From NCBI GenBank assembly GCA_964019165.1, contig OZ025283.1, positions 875,501 through 939,500 on the forward strand: a stretch of DNA of 64,000 bases. Direction: 5' to 3'. The notes under the pieces are model-generated. The model was not told the origin of the DNA and did not search any database. It saw only the letters and a program-made list of their open reading frames with translations. Each line of letters opens with the position of its first letter. The stretch's first letter is position 1. Below, piece after piece: positions 11,559 to 22,142 of the stretch. This stretch comes from Mastigias papua (taxonomy: Eukaryota > Cnidaria > Scyphozoa > Rhizostomeae > Mastigiidae). Position numbers and translations under genes: made by a program.

Positions 11559-12770
11559 GTGCAGAAATACCGCATATATGTGAGCACACATGAAGATGAT
11601 AAGTCCTCCAACACCCGTTGACACATGAATGAGAGATTTCATTCTATTTTGCAACATGGCACATGGAGTATACCGTTGTTTGCGATGCTCACATGCACAA
11701 GTCTCAAATATCAACTGTGTAAAGCTTGACTTACACTTTGGTGCAGTGGCCTGCCTTTGGAATCACGATAGAACACGTCATTTTGCTGTGTGTACTATAC
11801 ACCCATTGCAAAATGGCATCCAGATATACTTTTTCTGCCAACCGTGGTGCTTCCCAGGTAGGTCTTTCCACTCCAATTCCCTACAAGTATGGCAAATGTG
11901 AAAGATCACCTTGTTCTGTGTCATTGTTGGCCTCTTCCATAAGTGACAGAAGGAACTGATTTGTTTGGTAAAGGAATCACAACCCTATGGCTCTATGTAG
12001 ACAAAAATAGCGCTGTCTGGTCTATTGCACTGACAATCAGTTTGGCCAGTTTGCCTATTGAACACAACTATGCATCACATTTGCACAGGCCTACTTTCTA
12101 TATTATAATACTGACATGTGAACATAATTGCCATCTTGCCACTGAACAACAGCCGGTGCATTTATCTGCATAGCTTGCTGATTTGGTTCTATGCACGTCA
12201 TAAGTGGTTCACTTTTCAAAAGTTTGTAACAGTTCTCTTGCCCTAATTTGCACATTCTAGCATCAATCAGAATTGTTTGATCCGGATAGCTTGCATTATT
12301 TGCCTGAGGTAAATGTCTGCATTCATGGGGTCCATCATTTTTGCTCTACTAGCAAGTTGCATTTATAATTTGCACTTGAGATCTCCACAATCTATTGATG
12401 TAGATTTACTGTAGTGTATACCTTTTTCACATGAACTGGATCCAATGCCGCCCTTTTGATTTTTGCGTACCATGTAAAGCCCGCTCTCTTGAGCACACTA
12501 CACTGCTGTTGTGCTAATGCTGTTATGTGCAGTGACAGAATGGCGCTTTAAAGTCTTTTTTAGCATTACTTTCTAACGCATATGACAAGAAACAAAGGCA
12601 CTCACAGTTCCCTTTATTTTGGGTTCAGAATTAAGAGCTATATCATCATTTGCTTGAGTGAAATCAGTAAGCTGTTGAATAAACTCATTGGTTTTGCCTT
12701 CAAGCTCTGGTTCCTTTACTACTTGATTGCTTGCATTGTGAGATGTTGGTTCCACAGTAGGTAATTCCTC
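11559..12770 (+). repeat. dispersed repeat family, copy C (most complete)
   Basis: Contains, in one piece, the segments found separately in copy B (3,515-4,372) and copy A (2,885-3,514). The last part overlaps the 3' end of a minus-strand ORF (12,573-13,082), so the repeat may be the 3' half of an element whose coding part lies to the right. Divergence between copies is visible by eye, so the insertions are old. No terminal repeat was found. Confidence 0.8.
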
Positions 12771-13082
12771 ATTGGTAGCTAATTTGGGATTAGTAGCTGC
12801 TTTTGGGAACCATTTTGCTGCTTTTACCCTACATTTATGAGTTGTCATGTGCTGTATGACAAAGGTCTTACATACCACAGTCTTATTACATAACGGAAAA
12901 TGGTAGTGGTACCTAGATCTGGTGTAGCGAGAAGCAGTATGTTCTTGTTTATAGGGTAATATGTGAAAGTCCTCATAGTCAAAGATTCTGTTAGGGTTCA
13001 CATGAGTTTGCTGAATGTGCCAGTTGATACAGTATCTTCTTCTTCTGCAGGTGTCAGGTCTGGAGCAGGACAAGGAAAACAA
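12573..13082 (-). CDS. unrecognised ORF with zinc-finger-like Cys/His pattern
   Basis: 169-codon ORF. Two Cys/His clusters are visible: CSRPDTCRRRRYCINWHIQQ with TH shortly after, and PLCNKTVVCKTFVIQHMTTH followed by KC. The C-terminal half is acidic and Asn/Glu-rich. A splice-acceptor-like pyrimidine run (CTTGTCCTGCTCCAG) lies just inside the 5' end, so this may be a terminal exon. The 3' part is repeated at 3,350-3,510, which ties it to the dispersed repeat family. I do not recognise the protein. Confidence 0.4.
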   Translation of the reverse strand: MFSLSCSRPDTCRRRRYCINWHIQQTHVNPNRIFDYEDFHILPYKQEHTASRYTRSRYHYHFPLCNKTVVCKTFVIQHMTTHKCRVKAAKWFPKAATNPKLATNEELPTVEPTSHNASNQVVKEPELEGKTNEFIQQLTDFTQANDDIALNSEPKIKGTVSAFVSCHMR

Positions 13083-13399
13083 CTAGTCAGATGCTAAAAG
13101 TAAACATAAACGGGAATGACAGCAAGGCTATGGTGTCAAAAGATAGTGTGATAAGGTTAGTCATGGGCTGTAAGAAAAAGCGGATGCAAATAAGAGAAAA
13201 ATATGCAGTGAAACACGTAAGAGGAAGAAAATGGTCTAAATGAATGAAGACAATATTTTATCGTGACATACCTTCCCCTATGTTGAAACATCCCTGTTTC
13301 AATGCAGCGTTTTAAAGATACAAATATTAAGTTTTGGTATTCGAATCAACAGTATATTTCAACAACATTTAATTTTCCTCTTCTATGTGACTGTCCTTT

Positions 13400-15960
13400 C
13401 ATTGTTCTACATTACATTTTTAAAGATTATCGAAGTTCTCAGTTGGTCTTGGTTGATGATCTACATACGGTGTAAACCAATTCACATGCACCATTGTTTT
13501 CCTACGTGGACTCTCTTGTATTTCTATGTTAACCAAAGATATTTTCCTAAGTATTCTACGCGGTCCATTCCAAAGATGAGCTAACTTAGATGTAAGTCCT
13601 TGCGTAACTAGGGGGTTATAAAGCCACATTCTATCGCCGACTTTAAAAGCTGTTTCCTTAGCATGTCTATCATAAAATGCTGCTTGATTAAACTATGAGC
13701 ATTCTATGCTTTGTTGAGCTACATAGCGCGCTTCCTGAGTGCAACGTATAACTTCTTGGTTGTAATCATCAGCAGAAGCGTATTTACTTATTGGTACGGA
13801 TAATACAGTGTCAAGAGGTAAGCATGGATCTCAACCATAGAGAAGATAGAAAGGTGCCTCTCTAGTAGAGTCTTGTACTGCAGTGTAGTATGCAAACAGT
13901 GCAAAAGGGATGAATCTATCTCAGTCTCTTTGATGCTTAGAGACATACATAGAAACCATAGTGTAAAGAGTGTGGTTAAACTTACTCTGTCAGACCATCT
14001 GTTTACGGATGATATGCAGAAGTATGTACTTTCTTCACGGAGAATAGGTCTTAAAGTTCCTGTACTAGCCTAGACAAGACATTCTTACCTCTATCAGACA
14101 ACAGTGTACGAGGGGCTCCGTGTCTACTCACTACCTCGTCTACAAAATGTTGTGCAATAACATCAGTGCCTGCGGACTTAATAGCAAAAGCTTCTGGCCA
14201 TTTTGTGAGACTGTCTGTAAAAACAACTACATAGAGATTGCCTGAATCTGAGGTGGGTAATGGTCCTAAAACGTCAACACACATATGATCAAAAGGTCCC
14301 TCAACTGGAATGCTCTGCATAGGTGTGGTTGCGTTGTGCTTAGGTGATTTCTTAGATGTGCAATCTTTGCAAGTTTCTATCCAGTGTGTTATGTCCGTAT
14401 ACATACCTTCCCAAAAATAGCGCAGTGGTATCTTGTCATATGTTTTTACGACTCCTAAGTGACCTGCAGTTTACATCATCATGCATCCTACCAAGAATTT
14501 CGTTCATAAGGCTTTGCAGAGGTACACGTTGGCAACACGTCTTCTGCCTATTATAGGGCATTGTAGGACTGTACAAGTGGTACAAAATGCCATCTTGCAA
14601 AACATACTGGTTAGCCTTTGATACTAGTTTGCGGTCATCTGAAAAATTACCTGCTATTTCACCTGTTTGCAGATATGCGACTAGCTGCGCTATTGATTGA
14701 TCCTTATTCTGCACTTCCTTTATGTTCGCAAACTCACATTGTGGTGGAGAAAGTGCACTGACTACAGGCATATGTGACAATGCATCTGCATAGGCGTTGC
14801 TCTTACCTGGCCTATATTCTACTTTATTCAGGAAATTTTAACGTAAATAGCTACTTTAACGGGTTATGGTCTGTATAGATGGTAAAAGTTCGACCATATA
14901 AATAATCCCTAAAGTATTTCACAGACCACACAATTGCAAAGGCTTCTTTTTTGATGGTAGATCACTTACTCTGAGAGGAAGTTATTGCTTTGCTAGGTTA
15001 TGTAACTACAAGTTCTGTACCATTGTGAATCTGACCCACTATTGCTCCAAATCCCTTTTCACTGGCATCAGATTGAATGTAAAAAGGCATACTAAAGTCT
15101 GGGAATTGTGTTATTGGGAATGAAGGAAGCATTTTCCTCATGTAGTTAACTGCCTGTTCTTGTTCATTACTCCAAATAAATGGTATATTCTTCCTACTTA
15201 AGCAATACAAAGGCTCAGCAAGCATTGAGAAATCCTTAATGAACCTCCTGTAGTATCCTATAAGTCCTAGGAAAGATCTAAGCTGCGTGAGATCTTGCAG
15301 AATAGGAAAATTTTGCAATGCACTGACCTTACTTTCATCTGGGTGCAGACCCTCCTTAGAAACAACATGCCCTAAGTACTTGACTTATGGCGTGCAAAAA
15401 GTGCATTTCTTGACCTTACGTTTGAGACCACAGGTACGCAAACATGACAAACCTGATTCAAGTCTGCTTAATGTTTGTCAAATGTGCGGGGAAACATTAT
15501 AATATCATATAAATAGACTAAACATGTCTCCCAAGTGAGCCCAGCTAGCATTACTTCCATTAATTGCTGAAACGAGGCTGGTGCTCAGCAAAGTCCATAT
15601 GGCATCACAGTAAAGTCCCACAAACCTGTGTGCATAGAGAAAGTTGTTTTGTACTTGTCTTCTCCCTCAAGTGGCACTTGCCAATACCCTGAGGATAAGT
15701 CTGACGTTGTAAAGTAACGTGCACCACCTAACGTATCTACTGTTGCGTCTATGTGTGGGAAAGGTACACATCCTTGTGCGTAACTGCATTAATTGTACCG
15801 AAATCAACACAAAACCTGGTGCTGCCTTCTTTCTTTCCTACTAAAACTATGGGGCTGGACCAAGGGCTTTTAGACGGGCAAATAACTCCTCTACATGCCA
15901 TATCCTTAATGTTGACTGCAGCATTTTATGTGACAATTGAGCATACTAGACTACACTCCC
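13400..15960 (-). pseudogene. gypsy pol: reverse transcriptase, RNase H, integrase
   Basis: RT begins with SPWSSPIVLVGKKEGSTRF and YFTTSDLSSGYWQVPL. The active site reads VYLYDIIMF instead of the usual YLDD, so one catalytic Asp is lost. RNase H linker motifs follow: LRSFLGLIGYYRRFIKDFS and YIQSDASEKGFGAIV. Integrase has ETCKDCTSKK, DHMCVDVLGPLP, VVVFTDSLTKWPEAFA and LLSDRGKNVLS, covering the first two catalytic Asp residues. The C-terminal DRMWLYNP and LWNGPRRILRKIS blocks follow. Frames switch at least five times. A dead pol gene of a Ty3/gypsy element. Confidence 0.85.
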
Positions 15961-16029
15961 TACCCCCCAGAACAATGTTGAGTTGATGCTTGTGTTAGCT
16001 GACAGTTGTCTGAAAGCTTTTTGACTACT

Positions 16030-16700
16030 TTACTGTGTATAAAACCTGTATAAATCAAGATTGTTGTAAGGAGTGATGGGAATGCTAACCAGGAAGGTCA
16101 AATAGTCCGGAAAGTGTTCCAAGACATTTGGCATTGATTGTATGTCTGTATCTTCATCTGTAGTGTACTCTTCTGTACCTTCTTCTAAATATATATTTTC
16201 TTTTATTTCTTGGATATATAGGTCAAGTATGTCTATGACTCCTTGTTCTAATATATAAGGAAGTGTTTGCTTCAATTTATTGGAGAAGATATTGTATTCT
16301 TCTGTGTAGTCCTCTGTTGAACTGATTGTGAAGTAATGCTGCATTTCAGCACTTCCAAGGTATCAAATACAATTTTCATTGTCACTTTCCCTTTCAAAAT
16401 CTTCCTCCCACTCTGAACCATCATCACTTTCATAGTCATCTGCAGGGCCACTCATAGTGACATACTCTTCAACTGTAACATCACAGAGGGCCAGGAGCAT
16501 TACCTCATCAGATAGATTGTCATCATTTAGCATCAGAGCAATATCACCAAAGGGGTCGATTGATGGCAGCTTCTCCAGGCCAAGCTTTAATGCATCCAAA
16601 ATTCTTGCAGCCCGCCACCCACTGTAAATAATTTCCTTTCCATTATCCATGGCCATGTGATTAAAAAGATCAATAACGCATGCTGCATGAATTGGTTTCA
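16030..16700 (-). pseudogene. unassigned ORFs within the gypsy remnant, possible transposase C-terminus
   Basis: The minus frame from about 16,700 reads KPIHAACVIDLFNHMAMDNG, then GWRAARILDALKLG and LPSIDPFGDI, followed by an acidic tail. This resembles the C-terminal 'GW..AGI.dA...G' part that follows DDE domains in some animal transposases, recalled from memory and not verified. A second acidic ORF lies at 16,344-16,030. Position between gag and pol suggests an insertion into the gypsy element. Function unknown. Confidence 0.35.
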
Positions 16701-16929
16701 GTTTATGAGTTGAAGGTCTTTTTCTATGTCCACACCATCATCCGATAGAAAAGACAGAAGGGTGCGCATTGCTCCAAACTCGTAGCAAGGCATCCCATAG
16801 AAGTTTAAATGATACTGAGACTTGCAATTTTGTTCATAGCACTAATACTGTTTATACTGTACGTAGTGGCACAACTTCCAGGACTGTGAACACTACAGAT
16901 AGAGCAATGGCTGGCATCTCAATGTCTCA

Positions 16930-17507
16930 AACAGCTGTGGACAGTGTGGCCTTCCTTGTGGCAGTAGAAACAATGGACACTTTTCGGCACTTGCAACTTC
17001 AAGATGCTTGGATGTGATGGAGGGGTAGGAGAGGACAGTGGTCATGAAACAGTAGCATTTAAAATGGCTTGTTGGTCCGCCATATTGGAAACCAAGAGCT
17101 CTACTTTTCCCACATACTGCTGTTCTTCTAGACCAGTATAAGAATCTGACTGAGAAACAGCAGGCTTACTTGCAACAGCATGCACAGAGGTGCATGAAGC
17201 AAGAGTGCCCATGGGCGATTCATTGAGGGCACAAAAGTGTTGGCACCATTATTGCAAGATCTGGTGTAGGATCGGATTCCAGTACTTTTGCCTGTAGGGG
17301 GAAGGGCAGTCCTTGTATAAACTGGCAGCAGAATAACGCATTGAAGACAGTATCGCAAAGATCTGGCTCAGCATGATGAAGGAGATCTTTCAAACACCAG
17401 AGATACAGGGATAGATGTTCAAATGTCCTCAAGGGTTGTTCACAATCCTGATAGAACGTCTCTCTATCAGGTGCAGGGGTAACACACTGTTGCAGACTGG
17501 TGAGCAA
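16930..17507 (-). pseudogene. gypsy gag with CCHC zinc knuckle
   Basis: ORF 17,507-17,220 resembles a gag capsid (FEHLSLYLWCLKDLL; FNALFCCQFIQGLPFPLQAK). After frame changes, CFYCHKEGHTVHSC at about 16,985-16,944 is a CX2CX4HX4C nucleocapsid knuckle. It lies upstream of the pol on the same strand, consistent with one element. Confidence 0.65.
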
Positions 17508-17689
17508 CTGGGGTAGGGATCTTCCTCCTCCTCGGCTATGGAATCAAAATACACAGTAGTAGGGGCAGGTAGGAAGGCAGGCAACTTAGGAAGACAGGTA
17601 GCATCATCTCAAGCACTGGTTGCTGAGCAGTGATGAAAATGGCATAACCAAGTTGTAAAATCTTACCCACTAAATCATTCAGGTATGAT

Positions 17690-18290
17690 CTATGCAGCCA
17701 TTCTAGTGAAAAGGTAGACCTCTGTCACCAATGTATGGTGTAAGTAGGCCATTTGTGGGGATGTGTAGACTTTGCTCAGAACGGACAACAACTTGCTGCA
17801 ATATGTATTCTGTATTCTCATTCCAACACTGACATGGACAACATTGAAGGTATCACTTTCCCTGCCCCCAACAAATATCACATATTTCAGGCCTGTGATT
17901 TTTAATGATCTTCTAACCATCTTCATACCACCTTTACTCTTCATTCCACCTGATGATCCCTCAAAAGTAATGTGGCAAGTCAGTTCATGCTTTCTTTTCC
18001 AGAATTTGTAATCATCACTTGCCTTATCATCATGCTGGTGCTTTTTGCACTTGTGACAATGCAATGACAGTACTTCAAGGTCAACAACTTCTCCAGTATC
18101 TACAAGAATGGCCAATACAACTCCATATTTAGAGCTATAACCCATTTTTTGCCATGTCCCATCAATACTAACAGCTACAGAAATAGAACAATCAATATCT
18201 TGTCTATACAAATCAGGGTGTTTACTCAAAACAATATACCTAACATGTTTTCCAGCTTCATTGATTTGGCACTCAGCTTCATGTTTTTAA
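17690..18290 (-). pseudogene. MULE (Mutator-like) transposase fragment
   Basis: Contains VAVSIDGTWQKMGYSSKYGV, the first catalytic block of a common invertebrate Mutator-like transposase family; then a Cys cluster (LHCHKCKKH); HITFEGSSGGMKSKGGMKM; and VIFVGGRESDTF, where the family normally has a GDGDS motif carrying the second Asp. Loss of that Asp and truncation after SPQMAYLHH indicate a dead copy. Related fragments lie at 38.8-39.3 and 46.6-47.5 kb. Confidence 0.75.
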
Positions 18291-18480
18291 ACACTAGATA
18301 GAACTTTTAACTGTCTACTGCATGAAATTGATGTAAAGCACACAGCTTGAAGAGATATGCATGAAAACATATAAGTTTTTTACCACTTATTCTACAGAAA
18401 TAGCAGTTTAAGTAGTTTTATCAACAAAGACAGTATTACAAGAATGATTTTTTTATACTAACCATCTCTTCTTATGACAG

Positions 18481-21051
18481 ACGTGCAGACTTTTTGTAGA
18501 TGTGTTCTTTTCTCAGACAAAACTTTTGCCATTGGGGTGACCAGCCCTTGCCCCCAAGCTACATCACTGCTTTCAGATCTCACCCAACAGGGGTAAGTAG
18601 TATTGCCCACTGATGTCAGAAAAAGTTATTTCCCTGGAAAGTTGTGTAAGGACTATTAGAGGAACCATTCCATGATGTAAATGGACTTTACATTACCATT
18701 CATATCTTTCCTTTTCCCATTTGCTGTAGAATTGAAATAGTGGTTGGTATTGGTTCCAGTTTACAGCACCCATGCTTGACCAAAGACCAAACAGTGGATG
18801 GTGCAAGGATGAGTCGCCTTTTTGCACAAAAGATTATCTGGTTATGGCCATTCCATGATATTGATGTCATTGGCCTGAGACAAACCAGTCTGGATAATCT
18901 GTTTAAGGTATATATATTGTATAAAAATCCACTTCTTGCCTTCCCAGCTTTGGATGCCAGCTTGACCATTTTACTCATATAGTTCATATTTCATGAGTGC
19001 CACCTTATTTTATATGCATACATTATGATGTTTATTAAGAAACCTTAAACATGGACAAAATGTGAAAAAATTTTGTCAACCTCTAGCTTTGTAATTATAA
19101 GAATCTTAACATTTTTTTCATTGCTTTGAAGCATACAATTATTGTGATGGATTTCAGTAAAATGAATGTTGACTTGCTGGCCTTTTATGAATACCACATA
19201 AGAGTATTAATAAAAGGTTAGCTTTTGTGTTACGATTTATCCTGGTGAAATCCTTCTCACACATCCTTCTCCCTCTCAGCAATCAGGGCCAAACATCAGT
19301 TTGTGTTGAATATATACTGTGTATGGTTTACTATGTCAAACATGTTGTGAAAATTGATTTGGTATATATAAAATTTAAGCTCTGTATAAACAATCAACAA
19401 GGTTGTTAATCTGAAGCATACTGTTGTGAAAATAGACATTGCCCACAGTTTGTAAATGCAAGCTAGGCATGATTTCACTCCTATTTTTATTATTGGATGA
19501 GTGTTTTTTAGTTCTGTTCATGGACCAGTGTAAATATGCTATTGTACATCAACGTGAATTTCTTAAATTGTTGAGAGTGACCTGCATAAAGAGCTTGCCT
19601 TTTTGATATTTTTTAGGATGATGATGAATTAAAAGAAAAATCTAGCCCCTTGCAGTATATGTCTGAAGTGTGTCCAGACAAGTCATATTCACAGTTAGAA
19701 GCTGCATTAGGAGGCTCAAATGGTGATATGCAAGATGCAATCCATTTACTGCTGGATGGTGATGAAAGCAATTATGTTGATCCTGGAAACACACTGCAGC
19801 ACAGTGGTACCAGTGGTTCTGGTGAAAAAAGTATGGACTTGGCGGTGTCTGCTGACCAGCCAGTTGATGTAATCCTAAAGAGTTATATTAAGGAGGTTAT
19901 AAATGATAAAGATGACACTAGCCTTAATGTTACTAGGGATGATGTATGGCGTGCGTGCTTGTCTTGGATTTTACAAAGTTGCAAGTAAGCATCCAGAAAG
20001 AGTAAGAAATAACTTTTGTGTCCAATTTGTTGAGACTGGAGAAAAAGGTATTGATGGTGGTGCTCTGAGGGTAGAGTTCTTCTCCATTTGCTTAAAGGAG
20101 TCAAAGGAGAGGTTGTTTGAAGGTGGGAAGGAGTTGAGTCCAAGAAGAGGAATAGGGAGCAAGAGTATACAGTTTGAGCTGGTTGGGGCATTAATAGCCC
20201 ATTCTGTTTTGCAATGTGGTCCTGGGTTTCCTGTCTTAGCTGAATGGGTTATAGATTACATAATTGATCAGGACACCAGCACTCTTATGATATCAAGAGA
20301 TTACACAGTCAAAAGTGAGTCAACTGCCACACTCCTTGAGCTACTTGAGAAGCTTGATGCTGTAGAATCAAAGATGGCATTTGACAGGCTATTAGAGGAA
20401 GATCCTAACCATGAATCATTCTGGCAAGTTATCAACTCTACTGAGTGGTCAAGTACTGAACCTGTAACCACGGAAAACAAATATTTCCTTGTACAGGAGC
20501 TCATTTTTACTGAATTGGTCAGACGAAGAAAAGATCAACTCACTGCACTAGGTATGGGATTGCAGTGTTTAGGTTTTCTTGACCTTTTAAAGAGACACAA
20601 AAAAGTTGCACATCATGTTCTGTTGTACAGACAAGAGAATCTGACAGCAGATGACTTTCTGTCCTTCCTTGGCTCCACACCAGAGGGTCATGCAGAAAGA
20701 CAAGCTCTGAAATGGTTTATAGAGTACATATCCACAGCTGAAGAGAAAAATCTGGACTTTTCAGAGGGCAATCTCAGCACATTGCTGAAATTTGCAACTG
20801 GTCTGTGGGCAATACCTCCGTGTGCCTCAAAGATGACCTCTGTGAAGTTTTTAGAAGACAATGAAGACTACTCACTGCCAAAAGCATCTGCATGTGCATG
20901 TATTATTATGCTTCCCACTGTTTTCTCTTCAAAAACAAAATTTTTGAGCAAATGGACATTGCTCTCAAGTTTGGACATGCAGGCTTTGCTGAATACTGAC
21001 TGTGTGGCTAAAAGGGTCTTACTAAACATATTGAAAGTGTTCTGTTGTTGA
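18481..21051 (+). pseudogene. HECT-type E3 ubiquitin ligase gene with CUE-like domain, 4-base frameshift
   Basis: Three exons fit by splice site and phase: 18,481-18,592, 18,730-18,907 and 19,617-21,051. The last begins DDDELKEK. A CUE/UBA-like helix bundle follows (YMSEVCPDKSYSQLEAALGG, then DMQDAIHLLLDG). The HECT domain runs from ASKHPERVRNNFCVQFV through GIDGGALRVEFFS to the C-lobe PKASACACIIMLP, where the first Cys aligns with the catalytic Cys, with Ala in place of the usual preceding Thr. A tandem GTGC duplication at 19,951-19,958 throws the CUE part and HECT part into different frames. HECT enzymes carry ubiquitin on that Cys before passing it to substrates. Multi-copy HECT genes of this sort occur in sponge, coral and fish genomes. 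Upstream exons may exist before 18,481. Confidence 0.75.
18908..19616 (+). other. intron of the HECT gene
   Basis: Starts GTATAT directly after TTTAAG and ends TTTTTTAG before GATGATGATG. Both flanking frames are phase 0. AT-rich, with no embedded gene seen. Confidence 0.6.
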
Positions 21052-21500
21052 GATTATGTTACATTCAGTATATATTATCTGGTATAGTCCCAATGCCAGG
21101 CTTAGACTGCTATTTTCAGTGCAAACATGCAATACAGGCCTTGTACACATTGGCACAAAAAGACTTTTCAAGAATTTGTAGGAATTCCAATAGCTATTGA
21201 CACTATGATATGAATCTAACATCCCATGGGAACCTGTAAATCATGGCAAAACCATGTTGATGTGCACATGGCCTATATTGTTCATTTTATTTCCTTTATT
21301 AGTATGATTGGTGATTATTTTAGCTGTACTTTAAGAGTGCTAGGTTTACAGGCTGTCAAGACAACATTATTAGACCCTGGGGGACCATGTAGTTTCTATT
21401 CAATTCTTAGAAAGATACCCACATATTTTAATTATTGAAAAGTGATTTGATACCAACTTCTTTGAGGTAATATTTTGGGGAGAAAACTTATTTTATTAAG
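21052..21500. other. 3' flank of HECT gene, no gene seen
   Basis: AT-rich, with short ORFs only. No polyadenylation hexamer was assigned with certainty. Confidence 0.4.
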
Positions 21501-21890
21501 TTAATTTAAAACTTAATTTCCAACCCCCCGCTCTTATTCCAACCCCCTTTTAAGTATTTCGTGAAAAATTGTACTCACAGTGTACATTTTGTTGAATAAG
21601 TCTTATTCCAACCCCCTTTTAAGTATTTCGTGAAAAATTGTACTCACAGTGTACAAGGAAATTTACTTGTGTAAACGTTTTTCTTATTTATTTGCTTGAC
21701 CCATACATCAGAATGAAAATGAGCACTGCATTGCCTTTGCCTTCCCAAATCATTCGAAAAAGCGACGTTCGTTCATTCTGGTCACAGCTTACGATCTCCC
21801 ACCCCCTGATTGCTCCAACCCCCCACTTAGTATTATAGTGAACCATTTCCAACCCCCTCCAATTATTCCCACACCCCCATTTATTCGGTA
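21501..21890. repeat. CCAACCCCC motif cluster with 69-bp tandem repeat
   Basis: The motif CCAACCCCC occurs about five times between 21,518 and 21,880, mostly followed by AGTATT and GTGAA. Two units of 69 bp (21,532-21,600 and 21,601 to about 21,654) are nearly identical for their first 53 bases. Further degenerate units follow near 21,810-21,880. It lies in the gap between the convergent HECT and integrase-like genes. Function unknown; it could be subterminal repeats of a transposon. Confidence 0.7.
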
Positions 21891-22142
21891 CTCAGGAGTA
21901 GTTACTTGTTCTTAGCAGTTTCATGTTGCAGGCTGTAAACACATCAACATGTGAAGAATTTGTAAAAATTCTTCACATTGATTTTAAACAACCAAAACTT
22001 TTTAAGATTTATTAGGCCAGATTATATATAGTATTAATGTGTGTAAGGCCTTGTGTTTGTTTTCGATATGTTATTATGTGCAAGGCTTTTACTGTATTTT
22101 GTTAAGTTGCTAGTGGGTTCCACTTGTTACCAAGAAATTCCT
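21891..22142. other. no gene seen
   Basis: AT-rich spacer before the 3' end of the integrase-like gene. It includes the small inverted repeat GAAGAATTTGTAAAAATTCTTC near 21,953. Confidence 0.4.

Larger units (their letters stand above)
13264..17507 (-). mobile_element. Ty3/gypsy retrotransposon remnant (gag to integrase)
   Basis: Minus-strand gag and zinc knuckle (17,507-16,930) and pol (about 15,960-13,400) lie in the correct order. The 16,030-16,900 interval holds unrelated ORFs where the protease should be. A purine-rich tract near 13,278-13,266 (AGGGGAAGG in the minus sense) followed by TGTCACG is a candidate polypurine tract and 3' LTR start. Several stops and frameshifts show it is inactive. 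Confidence 0.7.

Noticed and set aside
13873..14073. Plus-strand ORF inside the old gypsy pol
   Set aside because: Antisense to the integrase region, which reads with family motifs on the minus strand.
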